Positions 48,059 through 56,225 of a stretch of 64,000 nt of DNA are shown piece by piece (within the stretch, counting starts at the first letter, position 1; every line of letters begins with the position of its first letter). This DNA is from Clostridiales bacterium (lineage in GTDB: Bacteria; Bacillota; Clostridia; Christensenellales; Borkfalkiaceae). The stretch is from NCBI GenBank assembly GCA_003538975.1, contig DPQQ01000014.1, forward strand, positions 94,218 to 158,217. Reading direction: 5' to 3'. Made by a program: the position numbers and the translations under genes. The notes beneath the pieces were generated by a model. It ran no database searches and was not told the origin of the DNA. It saw only the letters and a program-made list of their open reading frames with translations.

Positions 48059-48847
48059 ATGGAAAATACGAGAATAATAGCCGTTGTTTCGGGTAAAGGC
48101 GGCGTGGGTAAAACTACGGTAACGGTAAATCTCGGAAGAGCGATCGCGAAACTCGGCAAAAAAACGCTTTTGATCGACGCGGATTTTTCGCTTAATAATC
48201 TCGACGTGGCTTCGTGCATGGAAAATTCTTCGCCGTATGATTTATCGGACGTAATGACGGGCAGGGCGCGGCTTAAACAGGCGATAGTCAAAGACAAGTA
48301 CGAACAAAATCTCGATATGATATTTTCGAACGGCTTAAAGCCCGACTGCGATTATACGCCGCAGGCGATAAAGGCTGTTTTATATTCTTACGAGAGGTTT
48401 TACGACTACGTTTTTATAGATTCTCCCGCAGGGATAGACGTAGGCTTTATGCGGGCGGCGGCACTTTCGGAGGAAGCGTTCGTCGTTACCTGTCTCACCC
48501 AAAGCGGTCTTCGTGATGCGGACAAGACTATCGACATGCTCGAAAATTCAAGCGTTCCGTGTTCCGGAATAATACTGAACAGAGTCCGCGGCGATCTTAT
48601 AGCTTCGGGCAGAACGCTCACCGTAAAAGAAGCCGAAACGCTTCTTAAAAAAGAAGTAGCGGGAGTTATTCCGGAAGACGACGCGGTTCTCCTTTCGGAC
48701 GGCGAACTGAAAGGCAAGCGGGCGGCGAAGGCCTTTAAGCTTTTAGCCAAAAAGGTCATAAACGGCGAAAATTCAAGCGTGTACGATCCCGTAAAAGAAT
48801 ACCGCGGATTTTTCGGAAAAATAAAAAGGAGTTTCAGGGCAAGGTAA
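48059..48847 (+). CDS. minD: Septum site-determining ATPase MinD
   Basis: MinD is a membrane-cycling ATPase that positions the division site. The 262-residue protein has the deviant Walker A SGKGGVGKTTVTVNL near residues 11-25, LIDADFSLNNLDV near 37-49, IDSPAGIDVGFMRAA near 119-133, and a short C-terminal amphipathic tail (GFFGKIKRSFRAR) matching the MinD membrane-targeting sequence. Together these make MinD more likely than a generic ParA protein. minC is missing from the usual upstream position, and a short minE-like gene follows with 1 bp between stop and start. Confidence 0.92.
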   Translation: MENTRIIAVVSGKGGVGKTTVTVNLGRAIAKLGKKTLLIDADFSLNNLDVASCMENSSPYDLSDVMTGRARLKQAIVKDKYEQNLDMIFSNGLKPDCDYTPQAIKAVLYSYERFYDYVFIDSPAGIDVGFMRAAALSEEAFVVTCLTQSGLRDADKTIDMLENSSVPCSGIILNRVRGDLIASGRTLTVKEAETLLKKEVAGVIPEDDAVLLSDGELKGKRAAKAFKLLAKKVINGENSSVYDPVKEYRGFFGKIKRSFRAR

Positions 48848-48848
48848 A

Positions 48849-49097
48849 ATGATGGATAAAAAGAAAACGAAAGCCTTTTTACGGCTTGAAAACACTTTGT
48901 CGAGAGACAGACTTTCGGTCGGAGACGAGTTCTTCGAACTGCTTCTTAAAGACGCGGAAAAGTTTTTGTCGGAGTACGCCGAACTTGTCGGCTATCCGGA
49001 AATAAACGTCGAAAAGAAAAGCGGAAAGTTCGAAATAACGATAACCGCGTCTGCGACGAGACTTAAAAATGCGTATTCGGGAGAAAAAACATTATAA
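48849..49097 (+). CDS. minE: MinE-like division topology factor
   Basis: This 82-residue gene directly follows minD. The protein begins with a polar, basic segment (MMDKKKTKAFLRLENTLSRDRL) and continues with a helix LLLKDAEKFLSEYAELVGY (about residues 31-49) and a beta pair INVEKKSGKFEITITAS (about 51-67), which is the order of elements in the MinE dimerisation domain. It has the right size (MinE is about 80-90 residues). Sequence similarity to known MinE is low, so the call depends on context. In MinE the protein triggers MinD ATP hydrolysis. An alternative is an unrelated small partner. Confidence 0.65.
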   Translation: MMDKKKTKAFLRLENTLSRDRLSVGDEFFELLLKDAEKFLSEYAELVGYPEINVEKKSGKFEITITASATRLKNAYSGEKTL

Positions 49098-49133
49098 AAG
49101 ACAATAAAACGATATCTTAACCGCGGGTAAAAT

Positions 49134-49162
49134 TTGACAAAGAGTTTTCGCTGTGGTAAACT
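49134..49162 (+). promoter_or_regulatory. hpt promoter
   Basis: TTGACA (49134-49139) and TAAACT (49157-49162), 17-bp spacer; start near 49169, leader of about 89 bases without obvious structure. Confidence 0.75.
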
Positions 49163-49257
49163 GAATGTAAATAATAAAAGTTCGGGTCAAAAGATTTTAA
49201 ATAGATTAAAAATCGTTTATAATCCGGCGGCTCAGAGACGTAAGAGAAAGGTTTACA

Positions 49258-49794
49258 ATGGAGAAAATACTTAAAAAAATTCTGATTGACAAAGAAACTC
49301 TTCAAAAAAGAATATCCGAACTCGCGGCGGAACTCGATCGCGAATACGAAGGCAAAACTCCGGTTATTGTCTGCGTTTTAAGAGGAAGCGTATACTTTTT
49401 TTCGGATCTTACCAGGGAGATGAAGACTAATGTCGAAATGGACTTTATGGCGGTTTCGAGCTACGGCAACGGGTTTGAAAGCACCGGCGATATCAGAATA
49501 AAAAAGGATCTCGATACCGATATCGAAGGCAGGGACGTAATCATCGTCGAAGACATAGTGGATTCCGGCAATACCATGCACAAACTCCGCGAAGAACTTT
49601 TGAAAAGAAAGCCCGCTTCGCTTAAAGTCGTAACCCTTCTCAACAAGGCTTCGAGAAGAGTAGTCGACGTAAAAGTAGATTACGTCGCGTTCGAAATCCC
49701 GGACGAATTTATCGTAGGGTACGGTCTCGACTTCAAAAACGTTTACAGAAATATTTCCGAAGTCGGCGTTCTTAAAGAAGAATATTACAGATAA
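49258..49794 (+). CDS. hpt: Hypoxanthine phosphoribosyltransferase
   Basis: Hpt salvages hypoxanthine and guanine with PRPP to IMP and GMP. The 178-residue length is normal. Motifs visible are the flexible-loop region MAVSSYGNG near residues 63-71, the PRPP-binding loop VIIVEDIVDSGNTMHKL near 95-111, and the base-binding region YVAFEIPDEFIVGYGLD near 143-159. The ribosome site GAGAAAGG lies about 7 bases before the ATG. It stands alone, with its own promoter. Confidence 0.96.
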   Translation: MEKILKKILIDKETLQKRISELAAELDREYEGKTPVIVCVLRGSVYFFSDLTREMKTNVEMDFMAVSSYGNGFESTGDIRIKKDLDTDIEGRDVIIVEDIVDSGNTMHKLREELLKRKPASLKVVTLLNKASRRVVDVKVDYVAFEIPDEFIVGYGLDFKNVYRNISEVGVLKEEYYR

Positions 49795-49861
49795 AAGCTG
49801 AATAAAATTCCGACAACCGCCTGAAAACGGCGCAATAAAATAAAATCATAAGAGGAAAATC

Positions 49862-51604
49862 ATGAAAATTTCAAGACCAGAATATCCCCGTCCCGAACTC
49901 GTCAGAAAAAACTGGCTTAACTTAAACGGCAAATGGGATTTCGAATACGATTACGGCAACGGCGGCGTTTACGACGACAAGTGGAAACTTTTCGGCGATC
50001 CCGAATACAAAAAAGCAAAACACGAAGTTGCTTTCACAAAAAAAATAAACGTTCCTTTCTGTCCGGAGAGCAAACTTTCGGGCATCGGCAATACGGACTT
50101 TTTCGACGCGTGCTGGTACAGAAGAACGGTTAAAGTTCCCGAAACCTGGACGGGCAGAGTGCTTCTTCACTTCGAAGCGTGCTATTACCGCTCGATACTC
50201 TTTATAAACGGCGAATATATCGGAAAGCACGACGGCGGATACACGCCTTTCACATTCGATATTACCGATAAGGTAAAAGCCGGCGAAGAGTTTGAAATCA
50301 TGCTCCACGCCGCAGGCGACGCGAGAGATTACAGCCAGCCTTCGGGCAAACAGTCGTGGCAGAGAGATTCTCACGGATGCTTCTATACGAGAACGACCGG
50401 TATCTGGCAGACCGTATGGCTTGAAAACGTACCCGAAGAATATCTTGTTTCTTATAAGACCGAGTCGGACGTAGCCAACTCCACGCAGTATTTTAAGCTT
50501 ACATATTCCGGCATAGCGCACAAAACGATCACCGCGAAGATTTCTTATAACGGTAAGTTCCTGAACAGAGTTACCGTAGAATCGAATTCCAAACTCGCGT
50601 ACTTTTCGGTTAAATTAAAGGACGCGAAACTCTGGAACGTTGGCGATCCCAATCTTTACGACGTTGAAATTACCACCGATTACGGCGAATATAAGGACGT
50701 TGTAAAGACATATTTCGGCATGAGAGAAGTTTCGGTATACGGCAACAAATTTTATATAAACGGTAAAAAAGTTCTTCAGAGACTCGTTCTCGATCAGGGA
50801 TACTATCCCGACGGCGTTTACACCGCTCCCACCAAAGAAGATCTTATGAACGACATAAATCTTTCTTTAAAAGCGGGCTTCAACGGCGCGAGACTTCATC
50901 AGAAGGTTTTCGAAAGAAACTTTTTATACAACTGCGACAAGACCGGATACATTGTCTGGGGCGAATACCCGAACTGGGGATTCGGCTACGATAACGAAGC
51001 TTATACCAATATTTACGTAAGAGAATGGCTCGAATCCGTAGAAAGAGATTATAACCATCCCGCGATTATCGGCTGGTGTCCGATGAACGAAAACTGGGAC
51101 ATAGAAAACAGACGTCAGTCGAACGGTCTCGTTCTTTCGGTTTACGAAGCGACGAAGCGTTTCGACGGCACCCGTCCCGTAATAGACGTAAGCTGGAACT
51201 ATCACGTAAAAACAGACGTATTCGACACACACGACTACGTTCAGGAAACCGAAGAATTCGATAAGAGATTTTCTTCCGGAGCGTACGATCAGTATCATCA
51301 GACTTACGAAGGGCAGCCGTACTTTTTAAGCGAATACGGCGGAATAGCCTGGGTAAAAGACGGCAAAGGCTGGGGCTACGGCAATGCGCCCAAGACCGAA
51401 GAAGAATTTATAAACCGCTATATTTCGATGAGCGATTCTCTTCATAAAAATCCCGATCTCTGCGCCCTCTGCTACACGCAGCTTTACGACGTGGAGCAGG
51501 AACAGAACGGTCTTTACAATTACGACAGAACTCCGAAATTTTCGGACGAAGTTATGGAAAAGTTCAGAGCGGCTATGACTAAAAAATCCGCTTACGAAGA
51601 CTGA
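49862..51604 (+). CDS. Glycoside hydrolase family 2 protein
   Basis: The 580-residue protein has the GH2 layout: a beta-sandwich sugar-binding domain (about residues 10-190, with YRRTVKVP and SILFINGEYIGKHDGGYTP), an immunoglobulin-like domain (about 195-290) and a TIM barrel. The acid/base Glu is at about residue 410 in CPMNENW and the nucleophile Glu at about 491 in FLSEYGG. No signal peptide is present, so the enzyme is intracellular. GH2 includes beta-galactosidases, glucuronidases and mannosidases; the specificity is not readable, and the protein is shorter than E. coli LacZ. AAGAGGAAAATC precedes the ATG. Confidence 0.9.
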   Translation: MKISRPEYPRPELVRKNWLNLNGKWDFEYDYGNGGVYDDKWKLFGDPEYKKAKHEVAFTKKINVPFCPESKLSGIGNTDFFDACWYRRTVKVPETWTGRVLLHFEACYYRSILFINGEYIGKHDGGYTPFTFDITDKVKAGEEFEIMLHAAGDARDYSQPSGKQSWQRDSHGCFYTRTTGIWQTVWLENVPEEYLVSYKTESDVANSTQYFKLTYSGIAHKTITAKISYNGKFLNRVTVESNSKLAYFSVKLKDAKLWNVGDPNLYDVEITTDYGEYKDVVKTYFGMREVSVYGNKFYINGKKVLQRLVLDQGYYPDGVYTAPTKEDLMNDINLSLKAGFNGARLHQKVFERNFLYNCDKTGYIVWGEYPNWGFGYDNEAYTNIYVREWLESVERDYNHPAIIGWCPMNENWDIENRRQSNGLVLSVYEATKRFDGTRPVIDVSWNYHVKTDVFDTHDYVQETEEFDKRFSSGAYDQYHQTYEGQPYFLSEYGGIAWVKDGKGWGYGNAPKTEEEFINRYISMSDSLHKNPDLCALCYTQLYDVEQEQNGLYNYDRTPKFSDEVMEKFRAAMTKKSAYED

Positions 51605-51609
51605 TATTT

Positions 51610-52305
51610 ATGGCTCGTACATTTGATAAAATCGGCATAATCGGCGCGATGAGCGTCGAAGTCGACGGACTTAAAAAACTTATGGAAAACGTTTCGACCG
51701 AAACGGTGTCCGGCGTAAAGTTTTACTCCGGCGTTATCTCGGATAAAAACGTCGTGGTTGCGGAGTGCGGAGTAGGCAAAGTTTTCGCCGCAATCTGCGC
51801 CGAAGCCATGATTATAAAATTCAAAGTCGACGCTCTCATAAACACCGGCGTCGCGGGGAATGTGTCCGACCTTAAAATAAAAGACATAGTAATTGCAAAA
51901 AAGGTCGTCCAGTACGATATGGACAGTTCCGCTCTCGGCGATCCCGTAGGAATGATTTCGGGAATAAATAAAATTTATTTCGAAGCGGACGAAACCCTTA
52001 TAACCGCCGCAAAGAAAACGGCCGCAGCTCTCGGTTACGAAGCCGTCTACGGCGTGGTTGCGACAGGAGATAAGTTTGTCGCCGATAAAGATTTCAAAAA
52101 TTATCTGAATTCGAGTTTCGGCGCAAGTTGCGCGGAGATGGAAGGCGGTTCCATCGGACACGTCGCTTACGTGAACAACGTTCCGTTTGCGGTTATCCGC
52201 GCTATTTCGGACGGAGACGGCGCGGCTATGGATTTTAATAAGTTCTGTAACGTCGCAGCCGAAAGGTCGGTAAACCTTATCGCCGGAATGCTTAAAAATT
52301 TATAA
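51610..52305 (+). CDS. mtnN: 5'-methylthioadenosine/S-adenosylhomocysteine nucleosidase
   Basis: MtnN (Pfs) cleaves adenine from methylthioadenosine and S-adenosylhomocysteine. The 231-residue protein has IGIIGAMSVEVDGL near residues 8-21 with the N-terminal glutamate in the equivalent of AMxxE, NTGVAGNVS near 78-86, and CAEMEGGSIGHVAY near 175-188 with the substrate-binding Glu, and RAISDGDG near 200 with the catalytic Asp. All catalytic positions look intact. It starts 6 bp after the GH2 gene's stop and may be co-transcribed with it. Confidence 0.96.
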   Translation: MARTFDKIGIIGAMSVEVDGLKKLMENVSTETVSGVKFYSGVISDKNVVVAECGVGKVFAAICAEAMIIKFKVDALINTGVAGNVSDLKIKDIVIAKKVVQYDMDSSALGDPVGMISGINKIYFEADETLITAAKKTAAALGYEAVYGVVATGDKFVADKDFKNYLNSSFGASCAEMEGGSIGHVAYVNNVPFAVIRAISDGDGAAMDFNKFCNVAAERSVNLIAGMLKNL

Positions 52306-52330
52306 CTTAAATAAAAATTTTTTATAAACA

Positions 52331-52368
52331 AAAAAGACTCCCGCTTCCGATACGGGAGTTCTTTTTAT
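52331..52368 (+). terminator. Terminator after mtnN
   Basis: ACTCCCG pairs with CGGGAGT around CTTCCGATA, followed by Ts. Confidence 0.88.
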
Positions 52369-52412
52369 ATGTAAACGGTATAAAACGGTGAGAATTCAGA
52401 ATAATATTCCGG

Positions 52413-53780
52413 ATGGAAAACGTATATTCCGAAAAGGATCTGAAAAAAGGAAGAAAAACTTTATCGGGCGCGGCGGTGATAGCGGCGGGCGGACTTGTTT
52501 CTAAAATATTCGGGGCGGTCTACCGCATAATTTTAATCGCGCTTTTAGGGGCGGAAGGTCTTGGCGCATATCAGACGGTATTCCCGGCGTACTGTCTTTT
52601 TCTGGATATATCGTCGAGCGGCGTTCCTGCGGCTACGTCGAAGCTCGTTTCCGAACGTCCCGAAAGGGGAAAAGAAATACTTAATAAGTCGCTTTACGTA
52701 TTCGCTTCTTTGGGAGCGGCGTTTTCGGTTATAATGGCGGTATTTTCGAAGGAAATGGCGTGGTTTCAAGGAAACAGGTACGGCTATATCATGTACGTCG
52801 TTATATCTCCCGCGATAGCTCTCGTAGCGATACTGTCGTGCTTTAAGGGGTACTTTCAGGGGAACGGAAATATGTATCCGACGGGTATTACGCAGATTAC
52901 GGAACAGATAGTAAAAATCGCTTTCGGATATTACATGATAAGGGCGGTATACGACCTTAAAGCAAAAGTAACCATGGCTGTTTTTGCCGTAACCGTGTCC
53001 GAAATCGCGGCGGTTTCGGCTATTTTTATAATATACGGGATACATTCCTTAAAAGAAAAGAAAAATGATCTATCCGTTTCGTTTTTATACGATAACGACG
53101 GGCAAAGGATCGCCGCCGATAAAATAAACGGCAAAAAGATATTCGCGGCGGCTCTTCCGATAACTCTCGCTTCGCTTGCGTTTCCGCTTGCCGACGTACT
53201 CGAAAGCGCGATATTTTTGCGCGGTTTCGGCGATACAGGTAATGTGCTAAGCGTTTACGGGGTGTATGCGGGCGCAGTTAAAACGTTCATAAATTTACCC
53301 GTATCGGTGTGTTACGGGCTCGCCGCCGCGGCTATCCCCGTGATAGCCGGGAAAATGAGCCTTTCAAAAAAACGTTCGAGCGAAGCTTCTCTTATAACGC
53401 TTACTTTCTTGTTTTCGGCGGCGGGAGCGCTATTGTGCTTTATATTTTCGCCTGTTGCGGTAAGAATAATCTTCCCGTCGCTTAAAGAATATTTTTCGCT
53501 CACGATAACCTTAATAAGAGTTTCTTCGGTAACGGTGATTTTAGCCGCGCTTGTTCAGACGACGAACGCAATTCTTATAGCCAAAGGAAAAACTTATATA
53601 ACGGTGATAAGCTGTTTTACGGGTATGATAATCAAAACGCTGCTTTCGGCGTATTTGGTGTTTTACCGCGGCGGAAATATTTTCGTTATAGCTATTTCTT
53701 CGATTTTGTGCTATTTAGTTGCGGTTTTAATCAATTTAAAGTATACTTTTAAGTATGCGAATAAACGAAATAACGCTTAA
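52413..53780 (+). CDS. SpoVB/MurJ-like lipid-linked oligosaccharide flippase
   Basis: The 455-residue protein has about 12-14 spans and the polysaccharide-export MVF signature: a polar N-terminal GAAVIAAGGLVSKIFGAVYRI near residues 19-39, GAYQTVFPAYCLFL near 52-65, FKGYFQGNGNMYPTGITQITEQIVKI near 144-169. Proteins of this group include SpoVB and the lipid II flippase YtgP. The stop lies within the dus gene, whose ATG at 53755 is inside this frame. A stretch at 53224-53241 equals the repeat consensus in reverse. No ribosome binding site is evident. Confidence 0.85.
   Translation: MENVYSEKDLKKGRKTLSGAAVIAAGGLVSKIFGAVYRIILIALLGAEGLGAYQTVFPAYCLFLDISSSGVPAATSKLVSERPERGKEILNKSLYVFASLGAAFSVIMAVFSKEMAWFQGNRYGYIMYVVISPAIALVAILSCFKGYFQGNGNMYPTGITQITEQIVKIAFGYYMIRAVYDLKAKVTMAVFAVTVSEIAAVSAIFIIYGIHSLKEKKNDLSVSFLYDNDGQRIAADKINGKKIFAAALPITLASLAFPLADVLESAIFLRGFGDTGNVLSVYGVYAGAVKTFINLPVSVCYGLAAAAIPVIAGKMSLSKKRSSEASLITLTFLFSAAGALLCFIFSPVAVRIIFPSLKEYFSLTITLIRVSSVTVILAALVQTTNAILIAKGKTYITVISCFTGMIIKTLLSAYLVFYRGGNIFVIAISSILCYLVAVLINLKYTFKYANKRNNA
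53224..53241 (-). repeat. Possible TACCTGT repeat copy inside the flippase gene, reversed
   Basis: The minus strand reads TACCTGTATCGCCGAAAC, identical to the 18-base core consensus. It lies in codons for GFGDTG. Coding constraint could also produce it by chance. Confidence 0.3.
53719..53747 (+). promoter_or_regulatory. Possible internal promoter for dus
   Basis: TTGCGG (53719-53724) and TATACT (53742-53747), 17-bp spacer, lie inside the flippase gene. Predicted +1 is 53754, one base before the dus ATG. Confidence 0.45.
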
Positions 53781-54771
53781 AAACGGAAGTAATTCCGTAA
53801 TAATAAAAAACAACGTTTTTCTCGCGCCGATGGCGGGGTACACCGATTACGCTTTCCGAAGAATTTGTCTCGAAGCGGGCGCGGGACTTTGTTTTACCGA
53901 ACTTACTTCTGCAAAGGGCATGCTGTACGACAGTCCGAACACTGTAAGCCTGTTGAAAAAGTCGGGCGGGAGTTTCGATAGCGACGTTCTGAAAAACGAT
54001 CCCGTTATGAAAGAACCCGGTCTTACTTCGGCGCAACTTTTCGGTTCCGATCCGGACGATATTTATAATGCCTGTACGGGCAAATATCTTACGGATTACG
54101 ATCTTGTCGATATAAATATGGGTTGCCCGGTTCCGAAGGTTTATAAAAACGGCGAAGGCTCGGCTCTTTTAAAAGACGTTCTTACCGCCGAAAAAATAGT
54201 AAAAGCCGCCGTAAAATCCGGCAAAATAGTTTCGGTAAAAATAAGAATAGGTTTATCCGAAAATTCCCCTTACGTTACCGAAGAATTCGCAAAAATGACC
54301 GAAGCTTCGGGCGGAGCGATGCTCACCGTACACGGCAGAACGCGTGACAAATATTATTCGGGCGAGGTTAACTTCAAAGAAATCGAAAAGGCTAAAAACG
54401 CCGTCGGTATCCCCGTGATAGCCAACGGCGGAATATTTACCGTGCCGAGCGCCGACGAGATTATGTCGAAAACCGGCGCGGACGGAGTTATGCTCGCAAG
54501 GGGCGCGGTCGCGAATCCTTTTTTGTTTTCGTCTCTTTTAGGACTTAAACGCGACGAAGACAGAGTTAAGCTCATATTTAAGCATATAGATTATATGAAG
54601 GAAGATTTTTCGGACAGATACGTTACTCTTAACATCCGCAAATTTTTAGGACCGTATTTTTCGGGAAGAAGAAACGCAAGTAAACTCTGCAAAGAGCTGT
54701 ACGCTCTTAATTCCACCGACGAGATAAAAGAAACGCTCGTTTACAGAATACATATTACGGACGAAGTTTAA
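53755..54771 (+). CDS. tRNA-dihydrouridine synthase (DusB-like)
   Basis: Dus enzymes reduce uridines in tRNA D-loops with FMN. The 338-residue protein has APMAGYTDYAFRRI near residues 24-37, DINMGCPVPKV near 118-128 with the catalytic Cys, KIRIGL near 161, TVHGRTRDKYYSG near 190-202 with the FMN-contacting His/Arg, and IANGGIF near 221 and MLARGA near 244. These are family-wide signatures; assignment to the DusB branch is by overall similarity. It overlaps the flippase gene by 26 bp and has a possible private promoter. Confidence 0.9.
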   Translation: MRINEITLKNGSNSVIIKNNVFLAPMAGYTDYAFRRICLEAGAGLCFTELTSAKGMLYDSPNTVSLLKKSGGSFDSDVLKNDPVMKEPGLTSAQLFGSDPDDIYNACTGKYLTDYDLVDINMGCPVPKVYKNGEGSALLKDVLTAEKIVKAAVKSGKIVSVKIRIGLSENSPYVTEEFAKMTEASGGAMLTVHGRTRDKYYSGEVNFKEIEKAKNAVGIPVIANGGIFTVPSADEIMSKTGADGVMLARGAVANPFLFSSLLGLKRDEDRVKLIFKHIDYMKEDFSDRYVTLNIRKFLGPYFSGRRNASKLCKELYALNSTDEIKETLVYRIHITDEV

Positions 54772-54824
54772 TTTGTTTTCATATTCACAAAAAATCCCCG
54801 GGCGCAGTAATATATAGAGTGAAG

Positions 54825-54837
54825 CGGCGGTTCGCCG
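54825..54837 (+). promoter_or_regulatory. GC hairpin before the nitrilase-fold gene
   Basis: CGGCG-GTT-CGCCG, three-base loop, 16 bases before ATG 54854. Confidence 0.4.
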
Positions 54838-54853
54838 TAAAAGGCGGTGAAGT

Positions 54854-55522
54854 ATGAAAATTTGTCTCGTTACAAAAGGCTCGCTTTCAAAATTCTGGGA
54901 ACGCGACGTTAAAAAAACCGCGGGTGCGAAAATAACTGCGTTCGGCTTCAACGGGCTGGGAGTCGTCAGTTACGAAAGCGAACTCGAAGGTGAGACGGAA
55001 TTTTTTCAGGATATAGCCAGATTTTCAAAGGCTTCGGGTTCCGTAACCGTTTCGGGACTCGACACCGACACTTACGGGTATTTCCGTCGGTCTGCCGTAA
55101 TTGCGGACGGCGGAAGAATTTTAGGCGTTTCGGACGCGGTTTTTATGTCCGGAGATTCCGAATATTCGGGCGGGGCGGAATTTACTGTTTACGATACGTC
55201 TGCGGGAAGACTCGGCGTACTCGTTTCAAGCGACCTGTATTCGCCAAAAGCTGCCGAAACACTCGTCTTATCGGGTGCCGAAATAATTATGGCGATAATA
55301 AAAAAGCCTACGGGCGATATGCCGGAGACGGTATCGCGTACGATGAGCTTTTTATACGGGATACCGATAGTCGCCGTATCGGACGGATACGCCTTCGTAA
55401 CCGCCCCGAACGGAAAAAAGACGTTTTCCTGTACCGAAAATTCCGCTGTCGACGTAAAAACCGAAAAATATTACGAAGAAGTGTTTTATAAACGTCGCGG
55501 TTTCGCCCTTAAAACACATTAA
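54854..55522 (+). CDS. Nitrilase-fold protein lacking the catalytic cysteine
   Basis: The 222-residue protein resembles a shortened carbon-nitrogen hydrolase. The strand-turn that normally carries the nucleophile (GVxICYD) reads LGVLVSSDLYSP at residues about 120-131, so the Cys is replaced by Ser125 while the following Asp remains. A later segment SGAEIIMAIIKKPTG and the KTFSCTENSAVDV region fit the fold's C-terminal half. The N-terminal Glu and central Lys of the catalytic triad could not be located with confidence. It is most likely an inactive relative or a protein with another activity. The ribosome site GGCGGTGAAGT precedes the ATG. Confidence 0.65.
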   Translation: MKICLVTKGSLSKFWERDVKKTAGAKITAFGFNGLGVVSYESELEGETEFFQDIARFSKASGSVTVSGLDTDTYGYFRRSAVIADGGRILGVSDAVFMSGDSEYSGGAEFTVYDTSAGRLGVLVSSDLYSPKAAETLVLSGAEIIMAIIKKPTGDMPETVSRTMSFLYGIPIVAVSDGYAFVTAPNGKKTFSCTENSAVDVKTEKYYEEVFYKRRGFALKTH

Positions 55523-55572
55523 AATAAAAATCGCAAAACTAATATAAAAGATATAAAATCAAAGGAGAAAAC

Positions 55573-56067
55573 ATGCTTAACATAGTTCTCGTCGAACCCG
55601 AAATTCCGCAGAATACCGGCAACATCGCAAGGACCTGCGCCGCAACGGGCGCGAGCCTGCATTTAGTAAGACCGCTTGGTTTTACCATAACCGATTCTAA
55701 GCTTAAACGAGCGGGACTCGACTATTGGGACAAGCTGAACATTTACTATTACGACAGCTTAAAAGAACTTATGGACAAGTTCTATAACGGTCACAATTTC
55801 AGATTCTTTTCGACCAAGGCGGCAAAAACTCATACCGAAGCGACGTACGAGGACGGCGACTTTTTAGTATTCGGAAAGGAAAGTCACGGGCTCCCCGAGC
55901 CGCTTCTTAAAGAGCATTACTCCGAGTGCGTGCGTATTCCGATGGTAGGGGAACTGAGAAGCCTTAACCTGTCGAACTCCGTCGCGATAGGAATATACGA
56001 AGCGATAAGACAGATAGGCTACGCCGAATTCAGAACGGAAGGACACCTTACGGGCAGACCGGACTAA
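55573..56067 (+). CDS. trmL: tRNA (cytidine/uridine-34) 2'-O-methyltransferase TrmL
   Basis: TrmL methylates the ribose at the wobble position of certain leucine tRNAs. The 164-residue SPOUT protein has the signature LVEPEIPQNTGNIARTCAATGA near residues 5-26, LDYWDKL near 49, the SAM-knot motifs LVFGKESHGLPE near 97-108 and IPMVGELRSLNLSNSVAIGIYEA near 120-142. Length and motifs are normal. AAAGGAGAAAACATG is an ideal start. It is not tightly linked to neighbours. Confidence 0.95.
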   Translation: MLNIVLVEPEIPQNTGNIARTCAATGASLHLVRPLGFTITDSKLKRAGLDYWDKLNIYYYDSLKELMDKFYNGHNFRFFSTKAAKTHTEATYEDGDFLVFGKESHGLPEPLLKEHYSECVRIPMVGELRSLNLSNSVAIGIYEAIRQIGYAEFRTEGHLTGRPD

Positions 56068-56160
56068 ACGCAAAAATGCGGTTTAATACGGCAAAATACC
56101 GATAAAATACATAAAAAGAGTATAAAAAGGCGTTTTGGCAGCAAAAAAAACTCAAAACCA

Positions 56161-56189
56161 TTGACAAAGCGATAAAAAGCAAGTAAAAT
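56161..56189 (+). promoter_or_regulatory. pgk promoter
   Basis: TTGACA (56161-56166) and TAAAAT (56184-56189), 17-bp spacer; start near 56196, leader about 30 bases containing GGAGG. Confidence 0.85.
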
Positions 56190-56225
56190 ACAACTTGAAA
56201 GAAAAAACATTGACGGAGGTTTCTT

